From: DATNPH01 sp036703315
GTDB taxonomy: Bacteria; Cyanobacteriota; Cyanobacteriia; Cyanobacteriales; Coleofasciculaceae
DNA: 64,000 nucleotides
Assembly: GCA_036703315.1 (NCBI GenBank)
Contig: DATNPH010000087.1
Coordinates: 124,001-188,000 of the forward strand
Direction: 5' to 3'
Shown here: piece after piece, positions 1-7,910 of the stretch
How the letters are laid out: each line of letters opens with the position of its first letter
How positions within the stretch are numbered: position 1 is the first letter of the stretch
The notes under the pieces: generated by a model
Database searches by the model: none
Seen by the model: the letters and a program-made list of their open reading frames with translations, nothing else
What the model was told of the DNA's origin: nothing
Position numbers and translations under genes: made by a program

Positions 1-650
1 GGAGCAAGATAGGGCCAGACCCAACCTGGATTGCTAAAGATTTGCGTGAGCCGCACAGAACTAAAGTCATTGTAAAGAAAGCTCTTTGGTAAAGCCTGTT
101 CAATGCCAAAAGCTAGGCAAAAAAAACCAACAACTGTGACAAGAAGCGGTCCAAAAACGACAGCCCCCAGCAATAACTTCCAACCTTGTGAAACACTGCG
201 AGCAATCACACAGGCAAGTGTGCCTAGTATAGCTGCCGTGAGCAGCATAAAAAATGTGCGAAATCCATAGTTTTGATTGATACTCGCCTGAAAAAAACAC
301 TCAAGCTTCAATGCTGTGTTAGGAAGACTCCAGCAGGGCGTCCAAACTTGACCGGGAGTATAAAGCAAAGACACAACGGCGCGAGATCCGGTCACACCTA
401 CAATCGTTAACCACACTAGGCTGAGGACAGCAATCTCACGTCGTTGGAAAGACCAACCTGGCAATTGAAGGGTTCTGCCAAAACTAAAGGTAAAACTGAG
501 AATAGTGCTTAGAAGGGCGACTCCAACAAGTTCTGGTACAGCAGGGAGAGTAGCATCCGGGTTGGTCGCGACTAGAAGCTGAACAACAACAACAATCCCC
601 AGGACAAGGCAAATCGTAAGCTGTTGTGATAGTACTTTATGGGCACTCAT
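1..650 (-). CDS. O-antigen ligase-like polytopic membrane protein (3' end outside window)
   Basis: Reading the minus strand from an ATG at 648-650 gives about 216 codons without a stop, running off the left edge, so the C-terminal part is missing. The visible protein is very hydrophobic, with about five membrane segments separated by short basic loops. Near the edge it reads SVRLTQIFSNPGWVWPYLAP; an R-x-x-x-x-F-x-NPG/NPN-W stretch is typical of the region preceding the ligase/polymerase domain in O-antigen ligase (WaaL/Wzy-like) proteins. Such proteins join or polymerise undecaprenyl-linked glycans at the periplasmic face. It is divergent from the glycan-export ATPase, which fits a surface polysaccharide role. 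The family assignment is inferred from an incomplete sequence; an unrelated membrane glycan protein is possible. Confidence 0.6.
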   Translation of the reverse strand, partial: MSAHKVLSQQLTICLVLGIVVVVQLLVATNPDATLPAVPELVGVALLSTILSFTFSFGRTLQLPGWSFQRREIAVLSLVWLTIVGVTGSRAVVSLLYTPGQVWTPCWSLPNTALKLECFFQASINQNYGFRTFFMLLTAAILGTLACVIARSVSQGWKLLLGAVVFGPLLVTVVGFFCLAFGIEQALPKSFLYNDFSSVRLTQIFSNPGWVWPYLA

Positions 651-1062
651 ATAAGATCAGAACTCTGAAGCAGTGGTGCATTTCTCATTGCCCTTGGCGT
701 GGTTGGGGTTGTATCGTTACTAGCTTTAACGAGGGAACTCTTTTCACATCAGGATGGGTCTATAGATTTACAGTATGCTCATCTAGCCGCTTGACAACGT
801 ATCTCCATGCCAATCCATGCCAAATTGCTATAACATTTTAAACCTATTGGTCTTATCAGCCTACAAGAGGAATTCGATAGTGGCGATCGCAAAACTGTAT
901 AGCTATTGGTATTGGGGATGTCAAGCAATCATGAGAGTAGAGTGAGATAGCACTGAGCGCTTATGTTTTTGGTAGTGTTTTATGACCGATTGTAAGTGTA
1001 TTGGTGGTTGTAACTAGCGTTGACTGATGTACTCTAGATGTTGCAAAAGCAACAATGGTGTG
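651..1062. other. Divergent intergenic region
   Basis: About 410 bases between the divergent ligase-like gene and the ABC exporter ATPase, so it should hold promoters in both directions. It contains a HIP1 octamer near 882 and a short tandem duplication of CCATGCCAA around 807-822. No convincing -35/-10 pair or small ORF was found. The ABC-2 permease (Wzm) that normally sits beside a Wzt ATPase is not here. Confidence 0.5.
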
Positions 1063-2325
1063 ATGAGTGAGATTGCTATTTCCCTTAACAATGTCTCGAA
1101 GTGCTACAAGCGCTACAGCCGTCCCGTGGCTCGCCTCAAGGAACTTTTATTGCCAGGAAAGAGCCATGCTGAGGATTTTTGGGCATTGCGCGATATTAAC
1201 CTAGAGGTTGCCAAGGGAGAGACACTGGGAATTATTGGACAAAATGGTTCGGGCAAGAGTACGCTGTTGCAGATTATTGCCGGGACACTGACCCCAACGA
1301 CAGGTGAGGTGCGGGTAAATGGTAGAGTTTCAGCCTTGCTGGAGCTAGGCAGTGGGTTCAACCCAGAGTTTACTGGGCGGCAAAATGTATTTTTTAATGG
1401 GCGGATTTTGGGGCTAAGCCGAGAAGAGATAGAAGCGAAGTTTTACGATATTGCGGCTTTTGCTGAAATTGGAGATTTTCTCGACCAGCCAGTCAAAACT
1501 TACTCTAGTGGTATGGTATTACGATTGGCGTTTGCCGTTGTTGCTAATACAGAGCCTGACATTCTAATCGTGGATGAAGCCTTAGCCGTTGGGGATGCTC
1601 GGTTTCAAGCTCGTTGCATGAAGCGAATTCGTCAGTTAAAAGAGCAAGGAGCAACAATTTTATTTGTTTCCCATGATTGTTCAAGCGTTAAGATGCTCTG
1701 TCAGCGTGCTGCTCTTATGAGTTCCGGAACCCTTTTAAAGAGTGGGAATCCTAAATACGTAGTTGATTATTATATTGCTCTACTCAGCTGTGATCAAACG
1801 CCAAATGAATCTGAAGTCATCAGTTCGGTTGCCAATGAGATTGATATTTTCAGCCACGACAATAATAAAAAAATACACAGGCACGGCAACAAACTCGCTG
1901 TGATTAATTCTGTTAAAGTAACAGATTTAGAGGGACGAGAGATTAAAAGCAAGTTATTAACAGGGTCGTTTTTTAATATTGAAGTCTGTTTGGAAACAAA
2001 AAGCGAATTATCGAGTTTAGTTGTAGGATTTTATATTAGCAATCTCATGGGGGTATTCCTCTACGGAACTAATACTCAGTTAATGGATATGCCATTAAAT
2101 AAACTTACCCAAGGCCAACAGTTGGCAGTAAGTTTTCAAATACCTTGTTATTTAAACAATGGAATATACACAGTTACAGTGGGTATCCACTCGGAAGAAG
2201 GGATGAGCTACGACTGGATGAATGAAGTTACAGTCTTGGAAGTTATTAATAGCAATCAATGTACGGGATTATTTGATTTGAAAGCCCAGGTAAAAATCAA
2301 CGAATTTGATACTAAGATTGCATAA
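1063..2325 (+). CDS. Wzt-type ABC exporter ATP-binding protein with C-terminal glycan-binding domain
   Basis: ATPase subunit of an ABC exporter that moves lipid-linked O-antigen or other polysaccharide across the inner membrane. From the start at 1063, Walker A GQNGSGKST is at residues 59-67, the signature YSSGM at 147-151, Walker B ILIVDE at 167-172 and the H-loop histidine at 204. The extra C-terminal portion (about 265-410) has the size and beta-rich character of the Wzt C-terminal domain, which in known systems recognises the modified non-reducing end of the glycan. The frame opens at 1027, but the alignment to the family begins at MSEIAISLNN (1063). It heads a co-directional run of glycan genes; its permease partner (Wzm) is not in the window. 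AT content rises in the C-terminal half. Confidence 0.88.
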   Translation: MSEIAISLNNVSKCYKRYSRPVARLKELLLPGKSHAEDFWALRDINLEVAKGETLGIIGQNGSGKSTLLQIIAGTLTPTTGEVRVNGRVSALLELGSGFNPEFTGRQNVFFNGRILGLSREEIEAKFYDIAAFAEIGDFLDQPVKTYSSGMVLRLAFAVVANTEPDILIVDEALAVGDARFQARCMKRIRQLKEQGATILFVSHDCSSVKMLCQRAALMSSGTLLKSGNPKYVVDYYIALLSCDQTPNESEVISSVANEIDIFSHDNNKKIHRHGNKLAVINSVKVTDLEGREIKSKLLTGSFFNIEVCLETKSELSSLVVGFYISNLMGVFLYGTNTQLMDMPLNKLTQGQQLAVSFQIPCYLNNGIYTVTVGIHSEEGMSYDWMNEVTVLEVINSNQCTGLFDLKAQVKINEFDTKIA

Positions 2326-2355
2326 AGGAACATACAATACATTTAGGTTTAAAAA

Positions 2356-3831
2356 ATGGAGAAAGAGATAAAATTAGAAATTGATGTTGATGAATTGATG
2401 GAAAAAATTCGAGATGAAGTTTCTAATCATCTTGATTTGTCTATGTCAGATTTATCAAAATCTTACGACTATCCAGTTTTTAGCCTAAATGGTTCAAATA
2501 GTTCAAATAATTCAAATAGTTATGCAACTGATAATCATTTAGATGCTTTGTTAAACGATGCTGAGACTTATTCTCAGATTCCTACAAAATTTCCAGACAA
2601 GTTTAATCGTTTTCCCTTCAGTCTTAGTAAAGGGTTACAAAAATTTTTCTTGAAGCTATATGGGTTTCTCTTTAAGAAGCAACGAGTAGTTAACTCTTCT
2701 TTAACCTATGTGCTGAAAGAAACATTAGCCATGAATCGGCGCTTAACTGAGCAGGTGAATGTTCTGCAAGAGCAGCTGATTGGCGTGAATGCTCGCCTTA
2801 CGGCTACGGAGCAGAACTTGAGCGGGATAGGCGATCGCGTCACACTAGCAGAACAGAACATCAATGGGATAACCTTTCGCCTTACAGCTATTGAACAATA
2901 TCCTCTAGCTGCTGAACAACGCTTCACAGCTGATGAACAACGGATCACAGCTACTGAACAACGTCTCAATGAGGTAAGCGATCGCGTCACTACCGCGACA
3001 GAGCAAGTTACTGCCGCTGATGAACGTTACTTCAGAAACGATAGCTATCTCAAAAATGATTTGGCACAACAAAAACGCCTGATCGCCCTGTTTCTAGAGG
3101 AAGCTCGTCAACGATTGCCAGAGCCCTTTAATCAAGAGCAAATAAAAACGTTTGTCGAAGAAGAGCAGTATTTTTTAGATGCTTTTTATGTTGATTTGGA
3201 AGAGCAGTTTCGTGGCAGTCGTACAGATATTATTAACAGATTGAAGATTTACCTACCTCTAATTGAGGAAGCCAAAATTAACACACAAGCGGCACCAATT
3301 TTAGATATAGGTTGTGGACGTGGTGAGTGGATAGAACTGCTAGATAACTCTGGATATAAGGCTAAGGGTATTGATCTAAACAAAGTTATGGTCGAGCAAT
3401 GTCAGGCTAGAGGGCTTGATGTTGGACATGGAGATGCAATTTCATATCTGCAATCTTTACCGGATGCCAGTCTTGGCGTAGTAACCGGTTTTCACATTAT
3501 AGAGCATTTACCCTTTGAAGTTCTAATCAAGCTATTTGATGAAACTACAAGAGTTCTAAAGCCTAATGGATTAGTAATTTTTGAAACGCCAAATCCTCAG
3601 AATGTTTTAGTAGGAAGCAATACCTTTTATCTTGATCCAACGCATCGCAATCCTTTGCCCAGTGCCTTGACTAAGGCTATGGCAGAAATTCGTGGTTTAT
3701 GTCGAGTGAAAATTATGGAGCTTAATCCTTATCCGGAAGCCGCTAAAGTCACCGATTCTGACCTAGCTGATCGGTTTAATAGTTATTTCTACGGAACCCA
3801 GGATTATGCATTAGTAGGGTATAAAGCATGA
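2356..3831 (+). CDS. Coiled-coil SAM-dependent methyltransferase
   Basis: A 491-residue protein. The N-terminal 110 residues are poorly conserved and include an Asn/Ser-rich stretch (46-57). Residues 120-235 form an imperfect repeat of the type LTATEQ / ITATEQ / VTLAEQ, predicted coiled coil. The C-terminal half is a class I methyltransferase with motif I LDIGCGRGEW at 316-325 and an acidic ribose-binding Asp at 340. Its position directly after a Wzt-type ATPase recalls WbdD-type chain terminators, where a methyltransferase caps the glycan and a coiled coil measures chain length. Here the coiled coil precedes the catalytic domain and no kinase domain is visible, so the parallel is an inference. 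HIP1 octamers fall inside the repeats. It overlaps the next gene by 4 bases (ATGA). Confidence 0.82.
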   Translation: MEKEIKLEIDVDELMEKIRDEVSNHLDLSMSDLSKSYDYPVFSLNGSNSSNNSNSYATDNHLDALLNDAETYSQIPTKFPDKFNRFPFSLSKGLQKFFLKLYGFLFKKQRVVNSSLTYVLKETLAMNRRLTEQVNVLQEQLIGVNARLTATEQNLSGIGDRVTLAEQNINGITFRLTAIEQYPLAAEQRFTADEQRITATEQRLNEVSDRVTTATEQVTAADERYFRNDSYLKNDLAQQKRLIALFLEEARQRLPEPFNQEQIKTFVEEEQYFLDAFYVDLEEQFRGSRTDIINRLKIYLPLIEEAKINTQAAPILDIGCGRGEWIELLDNSGYKAKGIDLNKVMVEQCQARGLDVGHGDAISYLQSLPDASLGVVTGFHIIEHLPFEVLIKLFDETTRVLKPNGLVIFETPNPQNVLVGSNTFYLDPTHRNPLPSALTKAMAEIRGLCRVKIMELNPYPEAAKVTDSDLADRFNSYFYGTQDYALVGYKA

Positions 3832-4916
3832 CTCGTATTGCTATTTTAACTCCGCTTGTTGTAGACGGAGATGCAGTAAGCCATGATGTCGTGGGCATGT
3901 ATCAAGCACTTGTTAAAGCTGGGTACGAAGCTCAAATATTTGCAGAAAAATGGGAAATTTCAACTCCAAAAATCAAGCACACTAAAAAAATTAATTCTTT
4001 TATAAATACTAATTCTGATATCTTAATTTATCACTATTCCGTAGGATGGATTGATGGATTGACTCTACTGCATGATCTAAATTGTAGAAAAGTAATTAAG
4101 TACCATAACGTTACTCCGCCTGTATTTTACGAAGGTATTAATTCGGATTATGTAAGTGTATGCAGAGCAGGACGAGAACAAATTAAATCTATAGTTGATT
4201 TAGATTGTGACCTTTATTTATCTGATTCGGAGTACAATGCTCAGGAGTTGCATTCCCAAGGGGTTAGTCAAGCGAAGTGTTTTGTACTACCGCCCTTCCA
4301 TCACATTGAGCGTCTGCAATATATTGATGCAGACATGAGCATTCTAGATAAATACCAAGATGGAAAAACTAATGTTTTGATGGTTGGTAGGCTTGCACCT
4401 AACAAAGGGCATTTAGCACTGATTGATGCTTTCAATATCTACTATCGGCACTACAACAACAACAGTCGGCTTTTAATTGCTGGAAAAGCTGATGAGCGAT
4501 TGAAGCTCTATAACTCCCTACTGTATGAAAGAGCCAGTTCTTTGAATCTGAAAGACGCCGTAGTATTTACCGGGGAAATTTCCTATGAAGCACTTAAAGC
4601 CTACTATCTCGTCTCCCAGATTTTCATGATCACTAGTCAACACGAAGGGTTTTGTGTACCACTTGTGGAAGCGATGGCAATGAAACTTCCGATTGTCGCC
4701 TATGGTTCATCTGCTGTTCCTCAAACTGTAGGAAAAACTGGGTTGGTATGGGAAGAGCTAAATCCTCATTTACTGGCTGGTTCAGTAGATCATATAGTCA
4801 GAAATGATTTCGTGAGTGCTAGCCTTGGTGAGATGGGGTGGCGTCGTTACAAAGACACTTTTGCTAATGGACAAATTGAAGCCAGGTTTATGGAGGTTTT
4901 AGAAAACCTGGTATGA
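3828..4916 (+). CDS. GT4-family glycosyltransferase
   Basis: A 362-residue GT-B retaining glycosyltransferase, expected to act at the cytoplasmic face on a growing lipid-linked glycan. The nucleotide-sugar domain begins at MVGRLAPNKG (185-194). The E-x7-E signature lies in EGFCVPLVEAMA (E273, E281). The N-terminal acceptor domain is divergent, so donor and acceptor cannot be named. The start overlaps the stop of the upstream methyltransferase, and its own end overlaps the next gene by 4 bases, which implies tight translational coupling of three genes. Confidence 0.88.
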   Translation: MTRIAILTPLVVDGDAVSHDVVGMYQALVKAGYEAQIFAEKWEISTPKIKHTKKINSFINTNSDILIYHYSVGWIDGLTLLHDLNCRKVIKYHNVTPPVFYEGINSDYVSVCRAGREQIKSIVDLDCDLYLSDSEYNAQELHSQGVSQAKCFVLPPFHHIERLQYIDADMSILDKYQDGKTNVLMVGRLAPNKGHLALIDAFNIYYRHYNNNSRLLIAGKADERLKLYNSLLYERASSLNLKDAVVFTGEISYEALKAYYLVSQIFMITSQHEGFCVPLVEAMAMKLPIVAYGSSAVPQTVGKTGLVWEELNPHLLAGSVDHIVRNDFVSASLGEMGWRRYKDTFANGQIEARFMEVLENLV

Positions 4917-6106
4917 AAAAAATTGCGATCGTTGTTCAGCGTTGCCATGAAACTATTGTAGGAGGTTCAGAAGCTCTGGCCTGGCAGTATGCTACTCTGT
5001 TAAGTCATGACTTCCAGGTCGAGGTATTGACAACGACAGCGCTAGAGTACCGAGATTGGGCGAATGACCTATCTTCTGGATCTGAAATAAAGCAAGGAGT
5101 AACGATTAATCGCTTTCCCGTTACGATTGGTCGAAGCCCTTATTGGCATAAACTACACGAACGACTGCTCAGAGATTTCCAGTTTTCAGCCTCTGAGCAC
5201 ATGAACTCTGGAAGTAAAAAACGAATACCTTGGAGTATCGCCCTTCAAGAAGAATTTATTCGCCGTCAAGGGCCATACTCAGAACCCTTGATATCTTTCA
5301 TAGAAGAACAATGGAGCAACTATCAATCAGTTATATTCATCACTTATCTCTATCCAACAACTTATTTTTCACTTCCTCAAATTCCTGCTTCTCGCACGCT
5401 GCTAGCGCCGACACTACACGACGAACCTCCTGCTTATTTAAGTGCCTATAAATATATGGCTCAAAGGGTACGTTCCTTGATTTGGTTAACGAATGCTGAA
5501 AAACTTTTAGGAAATAAGTTGTGGGGGGAACTTCCGGGTAGTGTTATTTCTATGGGAGTCGAAACCACACTTTGTACGCCTGACAATATAGAATATCCCT
5601 ACCTTCTTTACTGCGGACGTATTGATTCGAGTAAAGGATGCAACGAACTGATGAATTTTTTTGTTCAGTTCAAGCAAAACCACCAATCTAATTTGCGCTT
5701 ACTTCTAACGGGTAAAGCTGAAGTAGAAATAGTACGTCATCCAGATATCGAATTCCGAGGCTTTGTTTCAAAAGAAGAAAAATTTAAACTCATGGCTGGG
5801 GCTTCTATTTTTGTAATGCCTTCCCCATATGAAAGCTTTAGCATAGTAACACTTGAGGCAATGGCTCAGCGTACTCCTGTATTAGTGAATGGTCGTTGCC
5901 AAGTTTTAGTAGAGCATGTTGTCCTTAGCAAAGGAGGAGTAATTTATCAGGATTATGAAAGTTTTTCACAAGCCATACTGGAGTTGATGAAAGACCCACA
6001 GCAGTCAGCTGAAATGGGTGAGCTTGCCAGGGAATATGTTGTTTCCAATTACACTTTCGATACTGTTAAGCAACGCCTCATAGAAGAAGTTGAGGCATGT
6101 TCGTAA
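4913..6106 (+). CDS. GT4-family glycosyltransferase
   Basis: A 397-residue GT-B glycosyltransferase. The donor-binding half contains LLYCGRIDSSKG followed by SPYESFSIVTLEAMAQRTPV, the E-x7-E catalytic/donor motif of family 4. The N-terminus opens with IAIVVQRCHETIVGGSEALA, a typical first strand with a glycine-rich loop. It is coupled by a 4-base overlap to the preceding transferase, so the two probably add successive sugars in the same repeat unit. Substrate unknown. Confidence 0.88.
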   Translation: MKKIAIVVQRCHETIVGGSEALAWQYATLLSHDFQVEVLTTTALEYRDWANDLSSGSEIKQGVTINRFPVTIGRSPYWHKLHERLLRDFQFSASEHMNSGSKKRIPWSIALQEEFIRRQGPYSEPLISFIEEQWSNYQSVIFITYLYPTTYFSLPQIPASRTLLAPTLHDEPPAYLSAYKYMAQRVRSLIWLTNAEKLLGNKLWGELPGSVISMGVETTLCTPDNIEYPYLLYCGRIDSSKGCNELMNFFVQFKQNHQSNLRLLLTGKAEVEIVRHPDIEFRGFVSKEEKFKLMAGASIFVMPSPYESFSIVTLEAMAQRTPVLVNGRCQVLVEHVVLSKGGVIYQDYESFSQAILELMKDPQQSAEMGELAREYVVSNYTFDTVKQRLIEEVEACS

Positions 6107-6151
6107 CTCTTTGAATTGATTTAATTTCTAAATTGTAAGAGAGAAAATACC

Positions 6152-6922
6152 ATGAGCTTTTGCAAGGTTTGCGACCTTCCCGATTGGGAAAATGAAGAAT
6201 TTTTGTCTATTTTAGATGAGCTTCATCTCTCTTTTGGTCGTGAGAATAAACATCGAAAGCATTGGGAGTTTGCTCAAGCTATTCTGGGTCTCAAAAAACT
6301 AAATTACTTGACATCCGAAGCAACAGCAATCGGTGTTGGAGCAGGGCGTGAACATCCAATCTATTATTTAGCTAATGTTATCGCTAAAGTCCACGCAACT
6401 GATATTTATGGAAAAGGAGATTTTGAGCAGACGGATGCCTTCTCCGAGATGTTAATTCATCCTGAGAAGTTTGCACCCTTCCCGTATCGTGAAGAGCATC
6501 TGGTAGCTCAATATATGGACGGTTGCGATCTCAAATACCCAGATAACTGCTTTGACATCGCTTTCTCTTTCTCTTCAATCGAACATTTCGGTGGTCATAC
6601 AGCTTCCTCTAAGGCAGTGCAAGAGATGGCTCGTGTCCTTCGCCCAGGTGGTATAGCAGTAATCACAACAGAGGTTATTCTCAATAAGATTTCTCATCCT
6701 GAGTTCTTTTTGCCTGATGAAATTTATGATTTTCTCGTCCATCCAAGTGGTCTTAAACTAGTCGAAGAAATCGATTTTGCTATATCACCATCACTGCTAG
6801 AAAAACCTGTAGATCTTAGTAAAGATTGGATTAACGTTTTTCCACATATTGTCTGCCAAGCAGGGAAGGTTATATTTACATCAGTACTCATATTTTTACA
6901 AAAACCTATTGATGCTAATTAG
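6152..6922 (+). CDS. Class I SAM-dependent methyltransferase
   Basis: A 256-residue methyltransferase. The SAM site lies around AIGVGAGREH, and the later motif FDIAFSFSSIEHFGGH followed by EMARVLRPGGIAVITTE is characteristic of Methyltransf_11-like proteins (post-III loop RPGG). Given its surroundings it probably methylates a sugar hydroxyl in the surface glycan, but the sequence does not fix the substrate. It is separated by 45 bases from the upstream glycosyltransferase and 95 bases from the next methyltransferase. Confidence 0.85.
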   Translation: MSFCKVCDLPDWENEEFLSILDELHLSFGRENKHRKHWEFAQAILGLKKLNYLTSEATAIGVGAGREHPIYYLANVIAKVHATDIYGKGDFEQTDAFSEMLIHPEKFAPFPYREEHLVAQYMDGCDLKYPDNCFDIAFSFSSIEHFGGHTASSKAVQEMARVLRPGGIAVITTEVILNKISHPEFFLPDEIYDFLVHPSGLKLVEEIDFAISPSLLEKPVDLSKDWINVFPHIVCQAGKVIFTSVLIFLQKPIDAN

Positions 6923-7017
6923 ATAGCTAATTCTTGATGCTCAATAAGCATAGTGTTCATAATTGGGTTTGCCTCAAGGAAGTTGTGTTAATTTTTGGGG
7001 ATTGAGGAGTAAAGTAC

Positions 7018-7896
7018 GTGAAAAATCTAATAAATTTTTTAAAAAAAGATTCAGTCAGGGTTTCTGATCGAGCCTTTTTAGAAATGGCATATCAAGTAAT
7101 ACTTGAACGAGAAATTGAGCCAGCAGGGTTAGAAATCTGGTTAAACCAGTTGAAGCAAGGTTTAACTCGCCTCGATTTAGTAAAAGCTTTAATCAATTCA
7201 CCGGAGTTTGCAGCACGCTGTAATCCGGATGCATTTTTCAATGCCATTCATAACCCAAGACTGAAGTTGGTTCAGACGCTGTTACCTGAAGCTGAGGTTA
7301 TTTTAGATTTGGGCGGTGCTCACTCAGGTGATTCCAAAGGAGCTTTATTAAACTTTGGCTATCCCTATCTGCCCAAAAAGCTATACATTCTAGATCTTCC
7401 TCCAAGCGAACGGATGTTTCCAGCAGCCGAAGTACCAACAAAACTTAAGCACGATAGCTGTGAAATTGAATATGTTTATAGAAGCATGTCTGATCTAGCT
7501 TGCTTTGAAGAAGCATCTTTCGATTTAGTTTGGTCAGGGGAGTCGATTGAGCATGTTACTCCTGATGAAGCTGAAAAGGTGTTCTCACAAGTTTATAAAT
7601 TACTAAAACCAAACGGAAAATTTGCCATCGATACTCCAAATAGACGAGTAACTAAGCTGCAATGTCCGAATAGTTATATTCATCCAGAACATAAAATTGA
7701 ATACTACTATGATGACTTTATAAATATTTTGGAGAAACATAATTTTAAGATAGTTGAAACTAAAGGTTTGATTGAATTACCTGAGTCAATTAGCCAGTCA
7801 ACTTTCCTAGTAGAGGAAGCAATTAAAAATTCAGGTATAAACGATAATCCTCAAGACTCTTATATGTTTTATATTTGCTGTATGCGTACAAACTAA
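7018..7896 (+). CDS. DUF4214-methyltransferase fusion
   Basis: Starts at GTG with a good ribosome-binding site (GAGGAG about 10 bases upstream). Residues about 15-65 read as a DUF4214 module (VILEREIEPAGLEIWLNQLK, then LINSPEF), a small helical unit often found on surface-glycan and S-layer proteins. The remainder is a class I methyltransferase: VILDLGGAHSGDSKGALLNF as motif I region, FDLVWSGESIEHV, and a KLLKPNGKFAIDTPN loop. The fusion suggests recruitment to a glycan-assembly complex. Unlike many relatives, motif I is DLGGAHSGD rather than D-x-GxGxG, so SAM-binding geometry may differ. The role is inferred from context. Confidence 0.8.
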   Translation: MKNLINFLKKDSVRVSDRAFLEMAYQVILEREIEPAGLEIWLNQLKQGLTRLDLVKALINSPEFAARCNPDAFFNAIHNPRLKLVQTLLPEAEVILDLGGAHSGDSKGALLNFGYPYLPKKLYILDLPPSERMFPAAEVPTKLKHDSCEIEYVYRSMSDLACFEEASFDLVWSGESIEHVTPDEAEKVFSQVYKLLKPNGKFAIDTPNRRVTKLQCPNSYIHPEHKIEYYYDDFINILEKHNFKIVETKGLIELPESISQSTFLVEEAIKNSGINDNPQDSYMFYICCMRTN

Positions 7897-7910
7897 CGTA
7901 ATAAAATTAA

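Noticed and set aside
100..300. Minus-strand frame of 66 codons rich in Cys, His and Phe
   Set aside because: It lies in another frame of the long left-truncated membrane protein gene at 1-650, which is far more plausible.
791..834. TTGACA ... TATAAC as promoter of the ABC ATPase
   Set aside because: Spacing is about 32 bases, far from the 16-18 needed.
626..841. Plus-strand frame of 71 codons upstream of the ABC ATPase
   Set aside because: Composition is unlike a protein, it lacks a ribosome-binding site and overlaps the likely divergent promoter.
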